Assembly: GCA_023418055.1 (NCBI GenBank)
Contig: JAEZDP010000316.1
Coordinates: 1 to 7,470, forward strand
Source of the DNA: Acidobacteriota bacterium
GTDB lineage: Bacteria; Acidobacteriota; Vicinamibacteria; Vicinamibacterales; Vicinamibacteraceae
Length of the DNA stretch: 7,470 nucleotides
Reading direction: 5' to 3'
The position numbers and the translations under genes were made by a program. This document shows positions 1 to 6,008 of the stretch, piece by piece; position 1 is the first letter of the stretch, and each line of letters begins with the position of its first letter. The notes beneath the pieces were generated by a model that saw only the letters and a program-made list of their open reading frames with translations, was not told the origin of the DNA and did no database searches.

Positions 1-279
1 GACATCGATCGCGCAGACCCGCAGGGCCAGCCCGGCATGGCCTGGGACTCGGGCTTCGAGGTCGCCGCCCACATCGACGAAGCGACGCGTGTGTGGTACG
101 GCGCGATGAAGATTCCCTTCGAGGCGATCGATCCCCGAGGCGCAGCGGCAGGACGCACCCTGCGCGTGGGGCTGTACCGCATCGCGGGGCCGGAGCCGCG
201 GACCTTCATCGCCTGGCGGCCAACCGGCGCGCGCAACTTCCACGTGCCCGAGGCGTTCGGCACGTTGAGGCTGCAGTGA
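1..279 (+). CDS. C-terminal part of a CBM9-like carbohydrate-binding protein (5' end cut off)
   Basis: The reading frame is open from base 1, so the gene starts outside the window; 92 residues and a TGA stop are present. The visible part looks like the last strands of a family 9 carbohydrate-binding (CBM9-like) beta-sandwich: a WDSGFEVAA strand, a KIPFEAI strand, LRVGLYRIAG, then the closing pattern WRPTGARNFHVPEAFGTLRL, which is typical of the end of these domains. Such domains are usually in secreted or periplasmic proteins that bind sugars, alone or attached to an enzyme; what lies N-terminal here cannot be seen. The stop codon shares one base with the next start (TGATG), so it heads or continues the operon. 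Family assignment is from pattern recognition; the ligand is unknown. Confidence 0.75.
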   Translation, partial: DIDRADPQGQPGMAWDSGFEVAAHIDEATRVWYGAMKIPFEAIDPRGAAAGRTLRVGLYRIAGPEPRTFIAWRPTGARNFHVPEAFGTLRLQ

Positions 280-1466
280 TGCACCGGCGCACGTTCATCT
301 ACAACGCGGCGCTGGGCACGCTGGCGATGGTGAGCGGCGCACATGCGGCGCGCGGCGCAGCGGTGCAGGGCACGGCGTCGAGCCGGCCCTACGACCTGCG
401 CGGCCTGCGCATCGACGTGCAGGCACCCGACCTGTCGTCGCCGCTCGGCATGCCGGGTCTTCACCCTGGACGCGTCGTCCAGACGACCCACGCCGGGGCA
501 TTCGCGGGGCGGCGCATCGTGCCCGACGCCGTGGCGGCCATGGTCGAACGCGGCATGACCGAACTCACCGGTGAGAAGTCGGTGCGCGCTGCCTTTGCCC
601 GTTTCATCGAGCCGACTGACGTCGTGGCGCTGAAGGTCAATCCGTCGGGCGCACCCACGACCACCACCTCGGTGCCGCTCGTGCGCGAAGTCGTGCGCTG
701 TCTCAACCTGGTGGGCGTGCCCAACCGGCAGATCATCGTCTACGACCGCAACTCCAACCAGCTCGAGGTCATCGGCTACCACCAGATGCTGCCGCCCGGT
801 ATACGTGTCGTGGGGCTCGACCAGCGCTGGGTGGTGGAAGGCCAGTCACGTCCCGGGTACGACCCCGAGGTGTTCTGCGAGATGAACTGCTTCGGCGAGC
901 GCGAGACGCGTTCGTACATGGCGAGCATTGTGGCCGCCGAGGCCACCAAGGTCATCAACCTTCCGTGCCTCAAGGAACACAATGCCTCGGGCGTCACGGG
1001 TTGCCTGAAGAACCTGGCCTACGGCACCTTCAACAACGTGGCGCGTACCCACGTGCGGCCCAAGACGTACACCGACCCGGTCATCGCGGTGATGTGCGCG
1101 GCCCCGCCGATTCGGGCCAAGTCGGTGCTGCACATCATGGACGGCCTCACGAGCGTCTACCACGCGGGTCCGTTCTCGTGGAACCCGGAGTTCCACTGGC
1201 GGGCCAACACGCTGCTGTTCGGCACCGACCCGGTGGCGGTCGACCGGATCGAGCTGGAGATCGTCGAGGCCAAGCGCCGCGAGCTTGGCGTGCCGTCGCT
1301 CTTCGACCACAACCCCGAGTACCTCGCGAAGGCCGGTGAGATGGAGAAGACCGCCTTCCGCAACAACTTCTTCAGGGAGCCCGCGCACATCAGCACCGCC
1401 GGCACTCTCGGCCTGGGCGAGTTCGATCTGGCGAAGATCGATCACCGCCACCTTCACCTGTCATGA
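279..1466 (+). CDS. Tat-signal DUF362 domain protein
   Basis: The 395-residue product begins with a twin-arginine signal (RRTFI at residues 3-7, then a hydrophobic stretch ending near AHA, residues 21-23). This implies export in folded form, often a sign of a bound cofactor. The body matches DUF362 proteins: VVALKVNPSG (115-124), the conserved block CLKEHNASGVTGCLKN (230-245) and GTDPVAVDRI (315-324) near the C-terminus. DUF362 has no settled biochemical role; some relatives carry iron-sulfur domains, but no ferredoxin-type cysteine cluster is seen here (scattered Cys at 141, 200, 204, 230, 242 and 273). The frame stays open upstream to base 93, but ATG 279 is preferred: it creates the Tat signal, overlaps the previous stop as TGATG, and has GAGG at 267-270 eight bases ahead. 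It overlaps the next gene by four bases (ATGA). Confidence 0.86.
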   Translation: MHRRTFIYNAALGTLAMVSGAHAARGAAVQGTASSRPYDLRGLRIDVQAPDLSSPLGMPGLHPGRVVQTTHAGAFAGRRIVPDAVAAMVERGMTELTGEKSVRAAFARFIEPTDVVALKVNPSGAPTTTTSVPLVREVVRCLNLVGVPNRQIIVYDRNSNQLEVIGYHQMLPPGIRVVGLDQRWVVEGQSRPGYDPEVFCEMNCFGERETRSYMASIVAAEATKVINLPCLKEHNASGVTGCLKNLAYGTFNNVARTHVRPKTYTDPVIAVMCAAPPIRAKSVLHIMDGLTSVYHAGPFSWNPEFHWRANTLLFGTDPVAVDRIELEIVEAKRRELGVPSLFDHNPEYLAKAGEMEKTAFRNNFFREPAHISTAGTLGLGEFDLAKIDHRHLHLS

Positions 1467-2521
1467 CCCAGGCACCGACGACGGCACGTGCGTCCTCCGA
1501 CTGGGTGGGGTTGCTCGGTGGCAACGCCAGGCACGGCGGCCAGCCGCCCGCGCGCCGTGCCGCGCCAGACGACGTGGTGTGGAAGGTCACGCTGCCCGAC
1601 GCAGTGCGGTCGAGCCCGGTCCTTGTCGACGACGTGCTGCTCGTGACGTCGCGTGACGGGCGGCTGCGCGCCCTCGATGCCGGCACCGGCCGCATCCGCT
1701 GGACGGTGGACACCCGGGCGCCGCTGCATTCGACGCCGGCCATCGTCGGAGACCTCGTGGTTTTTGGCGGCGATGACGGGCAGGTGCGTGCCGTGGAGCG
1801 CACCGCGGGCCGGCCCGTATGGACTGCACAGTTGGAGGGCCCCATCTGGGCCTCGCCCGTGGCGCGTGGCGACGTGATCTATGTCGGGTCGTCGGGCGGG
1901 CAGGTGTCTGCACTGGAACGGGCGACGGGACGCGAGCGCTGGACGCGCCGCGTGGACGCGCAGGTGCACGCCAGCGGGTTCGTGGAAGGCGACCTGCTGT
2001 ACCTGGGCGCGAGTGACGGCACCGTCCACGCCATCGATGTGGCCGACGGCACGGACCGCTGGACGCATCGCGCGGGCGACACCATCTCGGCGTCTGCCGC
2101 GGTCGCTGCCGGGGTGGTGGTGGTCGGGTCCGAAGATCACCACGTGTACGGTCTCGACGCCGCGACGGGGCAGGTGCGGTGGGCGGTGGAGACCCAGCTG
2201 GGCGTCAGCGCGGCCGCGGCCATTCATGGCGACGTGGCGTACGTCGGCAGCAAGGACGGCCACCTCTATGCGTTGAACGTCGCCGATGGTACCGAACGGT
2301 GGAGAGCCCCATCCGTTCGCCAGATTACCGCCGCCCCCGTCGTCGGCGACGGCATCGTCTGCCAGCAGGGCTTCTGGGGATCGACCATTGCCTACGACGC
2401 CGGCACGGGCGAGGTGCTGTGGCAGGCCAACCTGGGCGGATCGCTGCAGTCGACGCCGGTCCTCACCGTCGCGGCCGTGTATCTGGCCACCTATCAGGGG
2501 CTGGTCTATGCGCTTCGGTAA
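1463..2521 (+). CDS. PQQ-type eight-bladed beta-propeller repeat protein
   Basis: The 352-residue protein is almost entirely repeats of the PQQ/BamB-like type. Residues 41-320 divide into seven units of exactly 40 residues, each ending in a form of ALDAxTGxxxW with Trp at residues 80, 120, 160, 200, 240, 280 and 320. Residues 321-352 are a 32-residue eighth unit without its last strand. The N-terminal DDVVW (36-40) supplies the missing strand, so the fold should be an eight-bladed propeller closed N- to C-terminus. The DWVGLLGGNARHGG opening is common in this family. No quinoprotein dehydrogenase features such as an adjacent Cys-Cys pair are present, so PQQ is probably not bound and a scaffold or binding role is more likely. 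No signal peptide is visible, unlike its neighbours. No Shine-Dalgarno sequence precedes the ATG, which overlaps the DUF362 stop (ATGA), so translation is probably coupled. Confidence 0.88.
   Translation: MTQAPTTARASSDWVGLLGGNARHGGQPPARRAAPDDVVWKVTLPDAVRSSPVLVDDVLLVTSRDGRLRALDAGTGRIRWTVDTRAPLHSTPAIVGDLVVFGGDDGQVRAVERTAGRPVWTAQLEGPIWASPVARGDVIYVGSSGGQVSALERATGRERWTRRVDAQVHASGFVEGDLLYLGASDGTVHAIDVADGTDRWTHRAGDTISASAAVAAGVVVVGSEDHHVYGLDAATGQVRWAVETQLGVSAAAAIHGDVAYVGSKDGHLYALNVADGTERWRAPSVRQITAAPVVGDGIVCQQGFWGSTIAYDAGTGEVLWQANLGGSLQSTPVLTVAAVYLATYQGLVYALR
2496..2500 (+). promoter_or_regulatory. Shine-Dalgarno sequence favouring the apbE start at 2508
   Basis: AGGGG lies seven bases before ATG 2508, inside the propeller gene. 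The alternative ATG 2529 has only a weak AGG at 2521-2523 and would remove the charged beginning of the signal peptide. Confidence 0.55.
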
Positions 2522-3497
2522 GGTTGTCATGACGTGTTGGATGCTGGCGGCCTTCTGCGCCAGCGGCGTCGCGCACGCCGAGACCGCAGTGATCCAGCGC
2601 CAGCGTCAGGCGATGGGCACCATGTTCGTGGTGCTGGCGCGGGTGCCCGAAGCCGATGTGTCGGCTGGTTCCGTCGCCACCCGCGAGGCCCTGGATGCGG
2701 CGCTCGACGAGGTCACGCGCCTCGACGGCGTGATGAGTCACTACGACGGCGACAGCGAGCTGTCACGTCTCGTTCGCGACAGCGCGGACGGTCCGGTCGA
2801 AGTGTCGGCCGACCTGTACGGTGTGCTCGACGCGGCGCTGACGATGTCGCAGCGCACGCAGGGCCGTTTCGATGTGACGGTGGGACGCCTCGTGCAGGCG
2901 TGGCGGCGGGCCGCAGACGAAGGCCGTGCGCCGTCGGATGCGGAGCTGGCCCAGGCACGCGCCTGCGCCGGGCCGGCCTCCCTTGCGCTGCTGCCGGAAC
3001 GTCGTGTGGACGTGCGAACCGCGTGCGTCGCCATCGATCTCGGCGGCATCGCCAAGGGGCTCGCGGTCGACCGTGCCCTGCGCATGCTCGCGTCGCACGG
3101 CATCCTCGACGCGATCGTGAACGCCGGCGGCAGCACGATGGCGGCCATGGGGGCTGCCGGTGACGACACGGGAGGATGGCCCGTGCAGCTTCACGGCCGC
3201 GAGGTGCCGTATGTCCTCGCCGACGCGGCGGTCTCCACGTCGCAGGCGTCACGAGAGCTGGTGGATCCCGCGACCGGCCAGGTGGTAGCGACGCCGCTCA
3301 CGGTGACGGTCGTCATGCGTGACGCGATCGAGGCCGACGCGTGGTCGACGGCTTTGCTGCTCGCCACCCCAGAGGAAGGCGCGGCCCTGCTGCGCCAGGC
3401 GCCGGGCGCGTTTGTGACCTGGACGGACGAAGCGGGCCGGGTGGTGGCCGTGCACGAGCGTGGTGCCGCTGGTGTGCGGTCGGGAGGCACGAGGTGA
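2508..3497 (+). CDS. apbE: ApbE-like FAD:protein FMN transferase, secreted, divergent
   Basis: ApbE enzymes transfer FMN from FAD to a Thr or Ser of exported redox proteins, outside the cytoplasmic membrane. The 329-residue product has a Sec-type signal (MRFGK, hydrophobic core, AHA at residues 22-24). Family motifs occur in order: MGT (36-38), SHYDGDSELSRL (77-88), GRFDVTVGRLVQAW (119-132), IDLGGIAKGLAVD (176-188), NAGGS (205-209), STS (243-245), DPATG (253-257) and ADAWSTA (276-282), which keeps the usual metal-ligand Asp277 and Thr281. Three deviations are seen: GGD is GGS (Ser209), the segment between STS and DP is about ten residues shorter than usual, and the usual HxxDP histidine is Glu250. 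The start at 2508 is chosen because it gives the charged n-region and has AGGGG seven bases upstream; ATG 2529 is an alternative. It overlaps the propeller gene by 14 bases. Confidence 0.85.
   Translation: MRFGKVVMTCWMLAAFCASGVAHAETAVIQRQRQAMGTMFVVLARVPEADVSAGSVATREALDAALDEVTRLDGVMSHYDGDSELSRLVRDSADGPVEVSADLYGVLDAALTMSQRTQGRFDVTVGRLVQAWRRAADEGRAPSDAELAQARACAGPASLALLPERRVDVRTACVAIDLGGIAKGLAVDRALRMLASHGILDAIVNAGGSTMAAMGAAGDDTGGWPVQLHGREVPYVLADAAVSTSQASRELVDPATGQVVATPLTVTVVMRDAIEADAWSTALLLATPEEGAALLRQAPGAFVTWTDEAGRVVAVHERGAAGVRSGGTR
3482..3487 (+). promoter_or_regulatory. Shine-Dalgarno sequence deciding the GTG start at 3494
   Basis: GGGAGG lies six bases before GTG 3494, inside the end of apbE. 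Together with the GTGA stop-start overlap and the signal peptide that follows, it supports this start over the longer open frame that reaches back to 3341. Confidence 0.7.
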
Positions 3498-4807
3498 GGG
3501 TGTCGTGGGCGCTGCTCGTCGTGCTGTGTGCCGCCGCGCACGTGGCCCCGGTGCACGGAGAGGTGCTGGTGCGGTGGGACCAGCACGCGGTGCCCGCGCG
3601 TGAAGCGCTGGGCCTCGACACGCTGCTGATCCCCTTCGACCGGCAAGACGCCATCCTCGACGCAGGCCGCAAGGGCTACCGCGTCTTCGTGGAAGTGAGC
3701 ACCGGCGGCGTCGGGACGTTCACGCCGTCAGAGTCAGTCGCTGGCATCGTCGTGCGCGGAGACGCGACGGACGCCCAGATTGCCGGTCTCCGCACGACGT
3801 GGGGGGAGGCCGGGTCGCACGTGCCGGTGTTCACCGTGGAGGAGCGCGGCAAGTGGCCGCACGTGCGGCTGAATGCCGTGACGCGCCGCAACGACGTGCT
3901 GCAGGTGGCGAGCCGATCCGCGCAGCCCTGGCTCGAGAACAACCTGGCGCTCGCCCGCATCGCGGACCTCCATGCGCGCCCTTCGACGCTGCTCTCCTAT
4001 CCCTGGCTGCCGCTGGACGCCGCGGACGAGCAGATGGGCCCAGACGTCGCCCACTACCTGGTCGCGGTGGCTGAAGCCGCCAGTGCCGGGGCATCACTCG
4101 TGTTGCCGCTGCATTCCGTGTTCCAGCAGGCGCTGCTCAAGGGTGCGCCCGATGCCCGCCGCGACTGGGCTGCCGTACGACGGGCGTTGGCGTTTCACGC
4201 CTGGGAGGTTCCGCGCGGGTACGAGCCCGTGGCCGACGTCTCCGTGGTCAGCGCCGACCCGTGGGTGTCGTTCGAGATACTGAACCTGCTGGCGCGCCAC
4301 AACGTGCCTTTCACGCTCGTAGCGCCCGCCGAAGACCCGCCGTCACCGCTGTCGCCGCTCGTCATCGTCGCCGACCCGCCAGGGCCGGCCGTGGCGAAGG
4401 CGATTGCCGATGCCGAAGCCGCGGGCGCCATCGTCGTGCGGCCTGATGGTCCCGTGGTCGATCCCGATGCCTTTGCGATGGACGTCCGCAACCGGCTCGG
4501 ACGGTCCCGCCGGGCGATCGACATCTGGAACGGCATCACGGTGCTCGTGACGCCGTGGCGCGACGCCGACGATGGGACGCTGTTGCTGGGGGTGGTGAAC
4601 TACGCGCATGAGCCGCGGCCGGTGCAGCTGCGCGTGCAGGGCCTGTTCACTCGTGTCATGGTCGAGACGCCGGACGAGGACGCCACGCTGATACCCTTCA
4701 CGCATCGCGATGGCCAGACGGAGTTCGTGCTGCCTTCGGTGGCGGTGGCCGCCCGCGTGTTCCTGATGCCGCCAGCCGGGCTGCAGACGAAAGGTGAAGT
4801 GCCTTGA
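3494..4807 (+). CDS. secreted protein of unknown function, possibly glycoside-hydrolase-like
   Basis: I do not recognise this family with confidence. The GTG start at 3494 overlaps the apbE stop (GTGA), has GGGAGG six bases upstream, and yields a clean Sec signal (MRVSWALLVVLCAAAHVAPVHG, residues 1-22). The 437-residue product seems to have three parts. Residues 23-240 alternate predicted strands and helices like a barrel (LDTLLIPF, GYRVFVEVST, VAGIVVRGD, HVPVFTVEE, TLLSYPWLPLD, ASLVLPLH). Residues 245-320 resemble a Rossmann-like segment (VADVSVVSADPW, FEILNLLARHNVPFTLVAPAE, LVIVADPP). Residues 345-427 look like a beta-sandwich (ITVLVTPW, GTLLLGVVNYAHEP, PVQLRVQGLFTRVMVETP, VAARVFLMP). That order resembles some glycoside hydrolases with a barrel, a Rossmann-like domain and a C-terminal sandwich, but no catalytic pair can be named. 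Its last four bases overlap the RidA gene. Confidence 0.6.
   Translation: MRVSWALLVVLCAAAHVAPVHGEVLVRWDQHAVPAREALGLDTLLIPFDRQDAILDAGRKGYRVFVEVSTGGVGTFTPSESVAGIVVRGDATDAQIAGLRTTWGEAGSHVPVFTVEERGKWPHVRLNAVTRRNDVLQVASRSAQPWLENNLALARIADLHARPSTLLSYPWLPLDAADEQMGPDVAHYLVAVAEAASAGASLVLPLHSVFQQALLKGAPDARRDWAAVRRALAFHAWEVPRGYEPVADVSVVSADPWVSFEILNLLARHNVPFTLVAPAEDPPSPLSPLVIVADPPGPAVAKAIADAEAAGAIVVRPDGPVVDPDAFAMDVRNRLGRSRRAIDIWNGITVLVTPWRDADDGTLLLGVVNYAHEPRPVQLRVQGLFTRVMVETPDEDATLIPFTHRDGQTEFVLPSVAVAARVFLMPPAGLQTKGEVP
4791..4797 (+). promoter_or_regulatory. Shine-Dalgarno sequence deciding the TTG start at 4804
   Basis: AAGGTGA lies six bases before TTG 4804, within the last codons of the preceding gene. 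It supports the rare TTG start, which gives the complete lipoprotein signal of the triple-RidA protein. Confidence 0.7.
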
Positions 4808-5967
4808 CGAGGCCGCAGTGGATATCGACGGTGATGATCGTTGGCCTGGCGGCGACGGCATTCGCCGGCTGTGGACGGAGCGACGCGCCTGAAGCGCCGC
4901 CACCGGCCGACGATTCGCCCACGCGGCGCGTGGTGACGCCCGCGGACCTGCCGCAAGACCGGCCCTATTCGTACGGCGTCCGGGTAGGCGACAGCCTGTT
5001 CCTGGCGGGACAACTCGGCACAGATCCCGCGACTGGCACACTGCCCGAGGGCATCGAGGCCCAGACGCGGCAGGCCATGGCGAACATCGGGACGATTCTG
5101 GCCGCGGAAGGGCTCTCGCACGCGCACCTGGTGAAGTGCCACGTCTACCTCGCCGGCATGGACGACTACGCCGGGATGAACGCGGCGTACGGCAGCATGT
5201 TCAGTGGACGGGTGCCCGCCAGGACAACAGTCGAAGCGGCGGCAGTGCCCGGCAACTCGTTGGTCGAGATTGCGTGCGTGGCGCATGCCGACCTCGACGC
5301 CATTGCGGTCGTGCGGCCTCCGGAAGGCTCCCTCCCAGCGCCGCTGGGGCCGTATTCGGCAGCGGTGTGGGCGGGCGACACGCTGTATCTCTCGGGGATG
5401 GGCGGCCAGGACCCTGCCGACCGCACGGTGGCCGACGGTGTGCCGGGGCAGGTGACGCAGACGCTGGCCAACATCGGCACGACGCTCTCGGCGGCAGGTC
5501 TCGGCTTCGATCATGTCGTGGCGGCCACGATCTATTACACGACCCGCGACGAGATGGAGGGCGTGCCAGACGCGTTTGCCGCGCCGTTCCTGCCCGGTCC
5601 CGTGCCGGACGTCTCGCGCGTGTTCCTGCCGCGGCTCCCCGGGCCCATCAAGGTGGAGGTGACGTTCGTGGCGGCGCGGTCGCCAGGCGACACGCTCTTC
5701 CTGCCTGCGACGACGGGCACGGGCGCCGACGTCAGGGCGCAGGCCAGGGCGGCGTTCGTGGCGCTCCAACAGCGCGTCGAGCGCGCCGGGCTAGCCTGGC
5801 GAGACGTGGCGAGCGTCCAGGTGTATCTTGCAGACCTGGCTGACATGCCGGCGATGGACGAGGTGTTCCGCGAGGTCTTTCCCGAAGCGCCTCCGGCCCG
5901 CACGACCATCCAGGCGCAACTCGAGGGCCCGTCGCGCGTGGAGATTGCCGCAATCGCGGCAAGGTAG
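4804..5967 (+). CDS. triple-domain RidA-family lipoprotein
   Basis: RidA proteins hydrolyse enamines and imines released by PLP enzymes; the normal form is a short cytoplasmic subunit of about 130 residues working as a trimer. This 387-residue protein carries three RidA-like domains in one chain behind an export signal (hydrophobic 7-22, FAGC with Cys23 as probable lipidated residue; Phe at -3 makes the lipobox imperfect). Domain 1 (about 43-160) has PYS at 54-56, PARTTV with Arg140, and Glu155. Domain 2 (about 167-291) has GPYS (182-185) and Glu285, but Val270 sits where the conserved Arg should be; Arg272 is two residues away. Domain 3 (about 294-387) lacks the first strand and its Tyr but has PARTTI with Arg366 and Glu380. 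The start is TTG 4804, supported by AAGGTGA six bases upstream and the TTGA overlap with the previous stop. No other in-frame start gives the full signal. Confidence 0.86.
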   Translation: MTRPQWISTVMIVGLAATAFAGCGRSDAPEAPPPADDSPTRRVVTPADLPQDRPYSYGVRVGDSLFLAGQLGTDPATGTLPEGIEAQTRQAMANIGTILAAEGLSHAHLVKCHVYLAGMDDYAGMNAAYGSMFSGRVPARTTVEAAAVPGNSLVEIACVAHADLDAIAVVRPPEGSLPAPLGPYSAAVWAGDTLYLSGMGGQDPADRTVADGVPGQVTQTLANIGTTLSAAGLGFDHVVAATIYYTTRDEMEGVPDAFAAPFLPGPVPDVSRVFLPRLPGPIKVEVTFVAARSPGDTLFLPATTGTGADVRAQARAAFVALQQRVERAGLAWRDVASVQVYLADLADMPAMDEVFREVFPEAPPARTTIQAQLEGPSRVEIAAIAAR

Positions 5968-5994
5968 CGTAAGGCGTGAGGCGTAAGGCGTAGA
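5967..5994. repeat. tandem heptamer repeat, four copies, between the RidA and PLP enzyme genes
   Basis: Four consecutive 7-base units read GCGTAAG, GCGTGAG, GCGTAAG and GCGTAGA. The first base is the last base of the RidA stop codon (TAG 5965-5967), and the array ends just before the Shine-Dalgarno sequence of the PLP gene. It fills most of the 41-base gap. The units are direct repeats, so it is not a hairpin terminator. Short heptamer tandem repeats of this sort are seen in intergenic spacers of some bacteria; copy number may vary between strains. Confidence 0.8.
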
Positions 5995-5995
5995 C

Positions 5996-6002
5996 GAAGG
6001 GA
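5996..6002 (+). promoter_or_regulatory. Shine-Dalgarno sequence of the SelA-like PLP enzyme gene
   Basis: GAAGGGA sits six bases before ATG 6009 and directly after the heptamer array. No promoter or terminator is recognisable in the 41-base gap, so the gene is probably read from the upstream transcript. Confidence 0.65.
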
Positions 6003-6008
6003 TCAACC

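Noticed and set aside
93..278. N-terminal extension of the DUF362 reading frame
   Set aside because: It overlaps the CBM9-like coding region, is Arg/Ala-rich with no likeness to the family, and would bury the Tat signal inside the protein.
2286..2507. N-terminal extension of ApbE
   Set aside because: It overlaps the propeller gene and reads as proline- and arginine-rich noise; the signal peptide begins at 2508.
1463..2521. True PQQ-dependent dehydrogenase
   Set aside because: The protein is much shorter than these enzymes, has no adjacent Cys-Cys pair and no catalytic Asp in a recognisable context; only the repeat type is shared.
1454..2530. Long minus-strand open frame (358 residues) opposite the propeller gene
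   Set aside because: It mirrors the GC-rich codon pattern of the repeats, is rich in Arg, His and Gly without any fold pattern, and the plus strand carries a clear propeller.
3341..3493. N-terminal extension of the secreted unknown protein from an ATG at 3341
   Set aside because: It lies inside apbE in another frame and would hide the signal peptide; the GTG at 3494 has a good ribosome binding site and a stop-start overlap.
4600..5769. Long minus-strand open frame (389 residues) opposite the RidA gene
   Set aside because: The translation is low-complexity Arg/His/Gly-rich sequence, spans two plausible plus-strand genes and shows no motif.
5967..5994. CRISPR array or transcription terminator in the spacer
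   Set aside because: The units are 7 bases long with no spacers between them, and they are direct repeats that do not form a hairpin with a T run.
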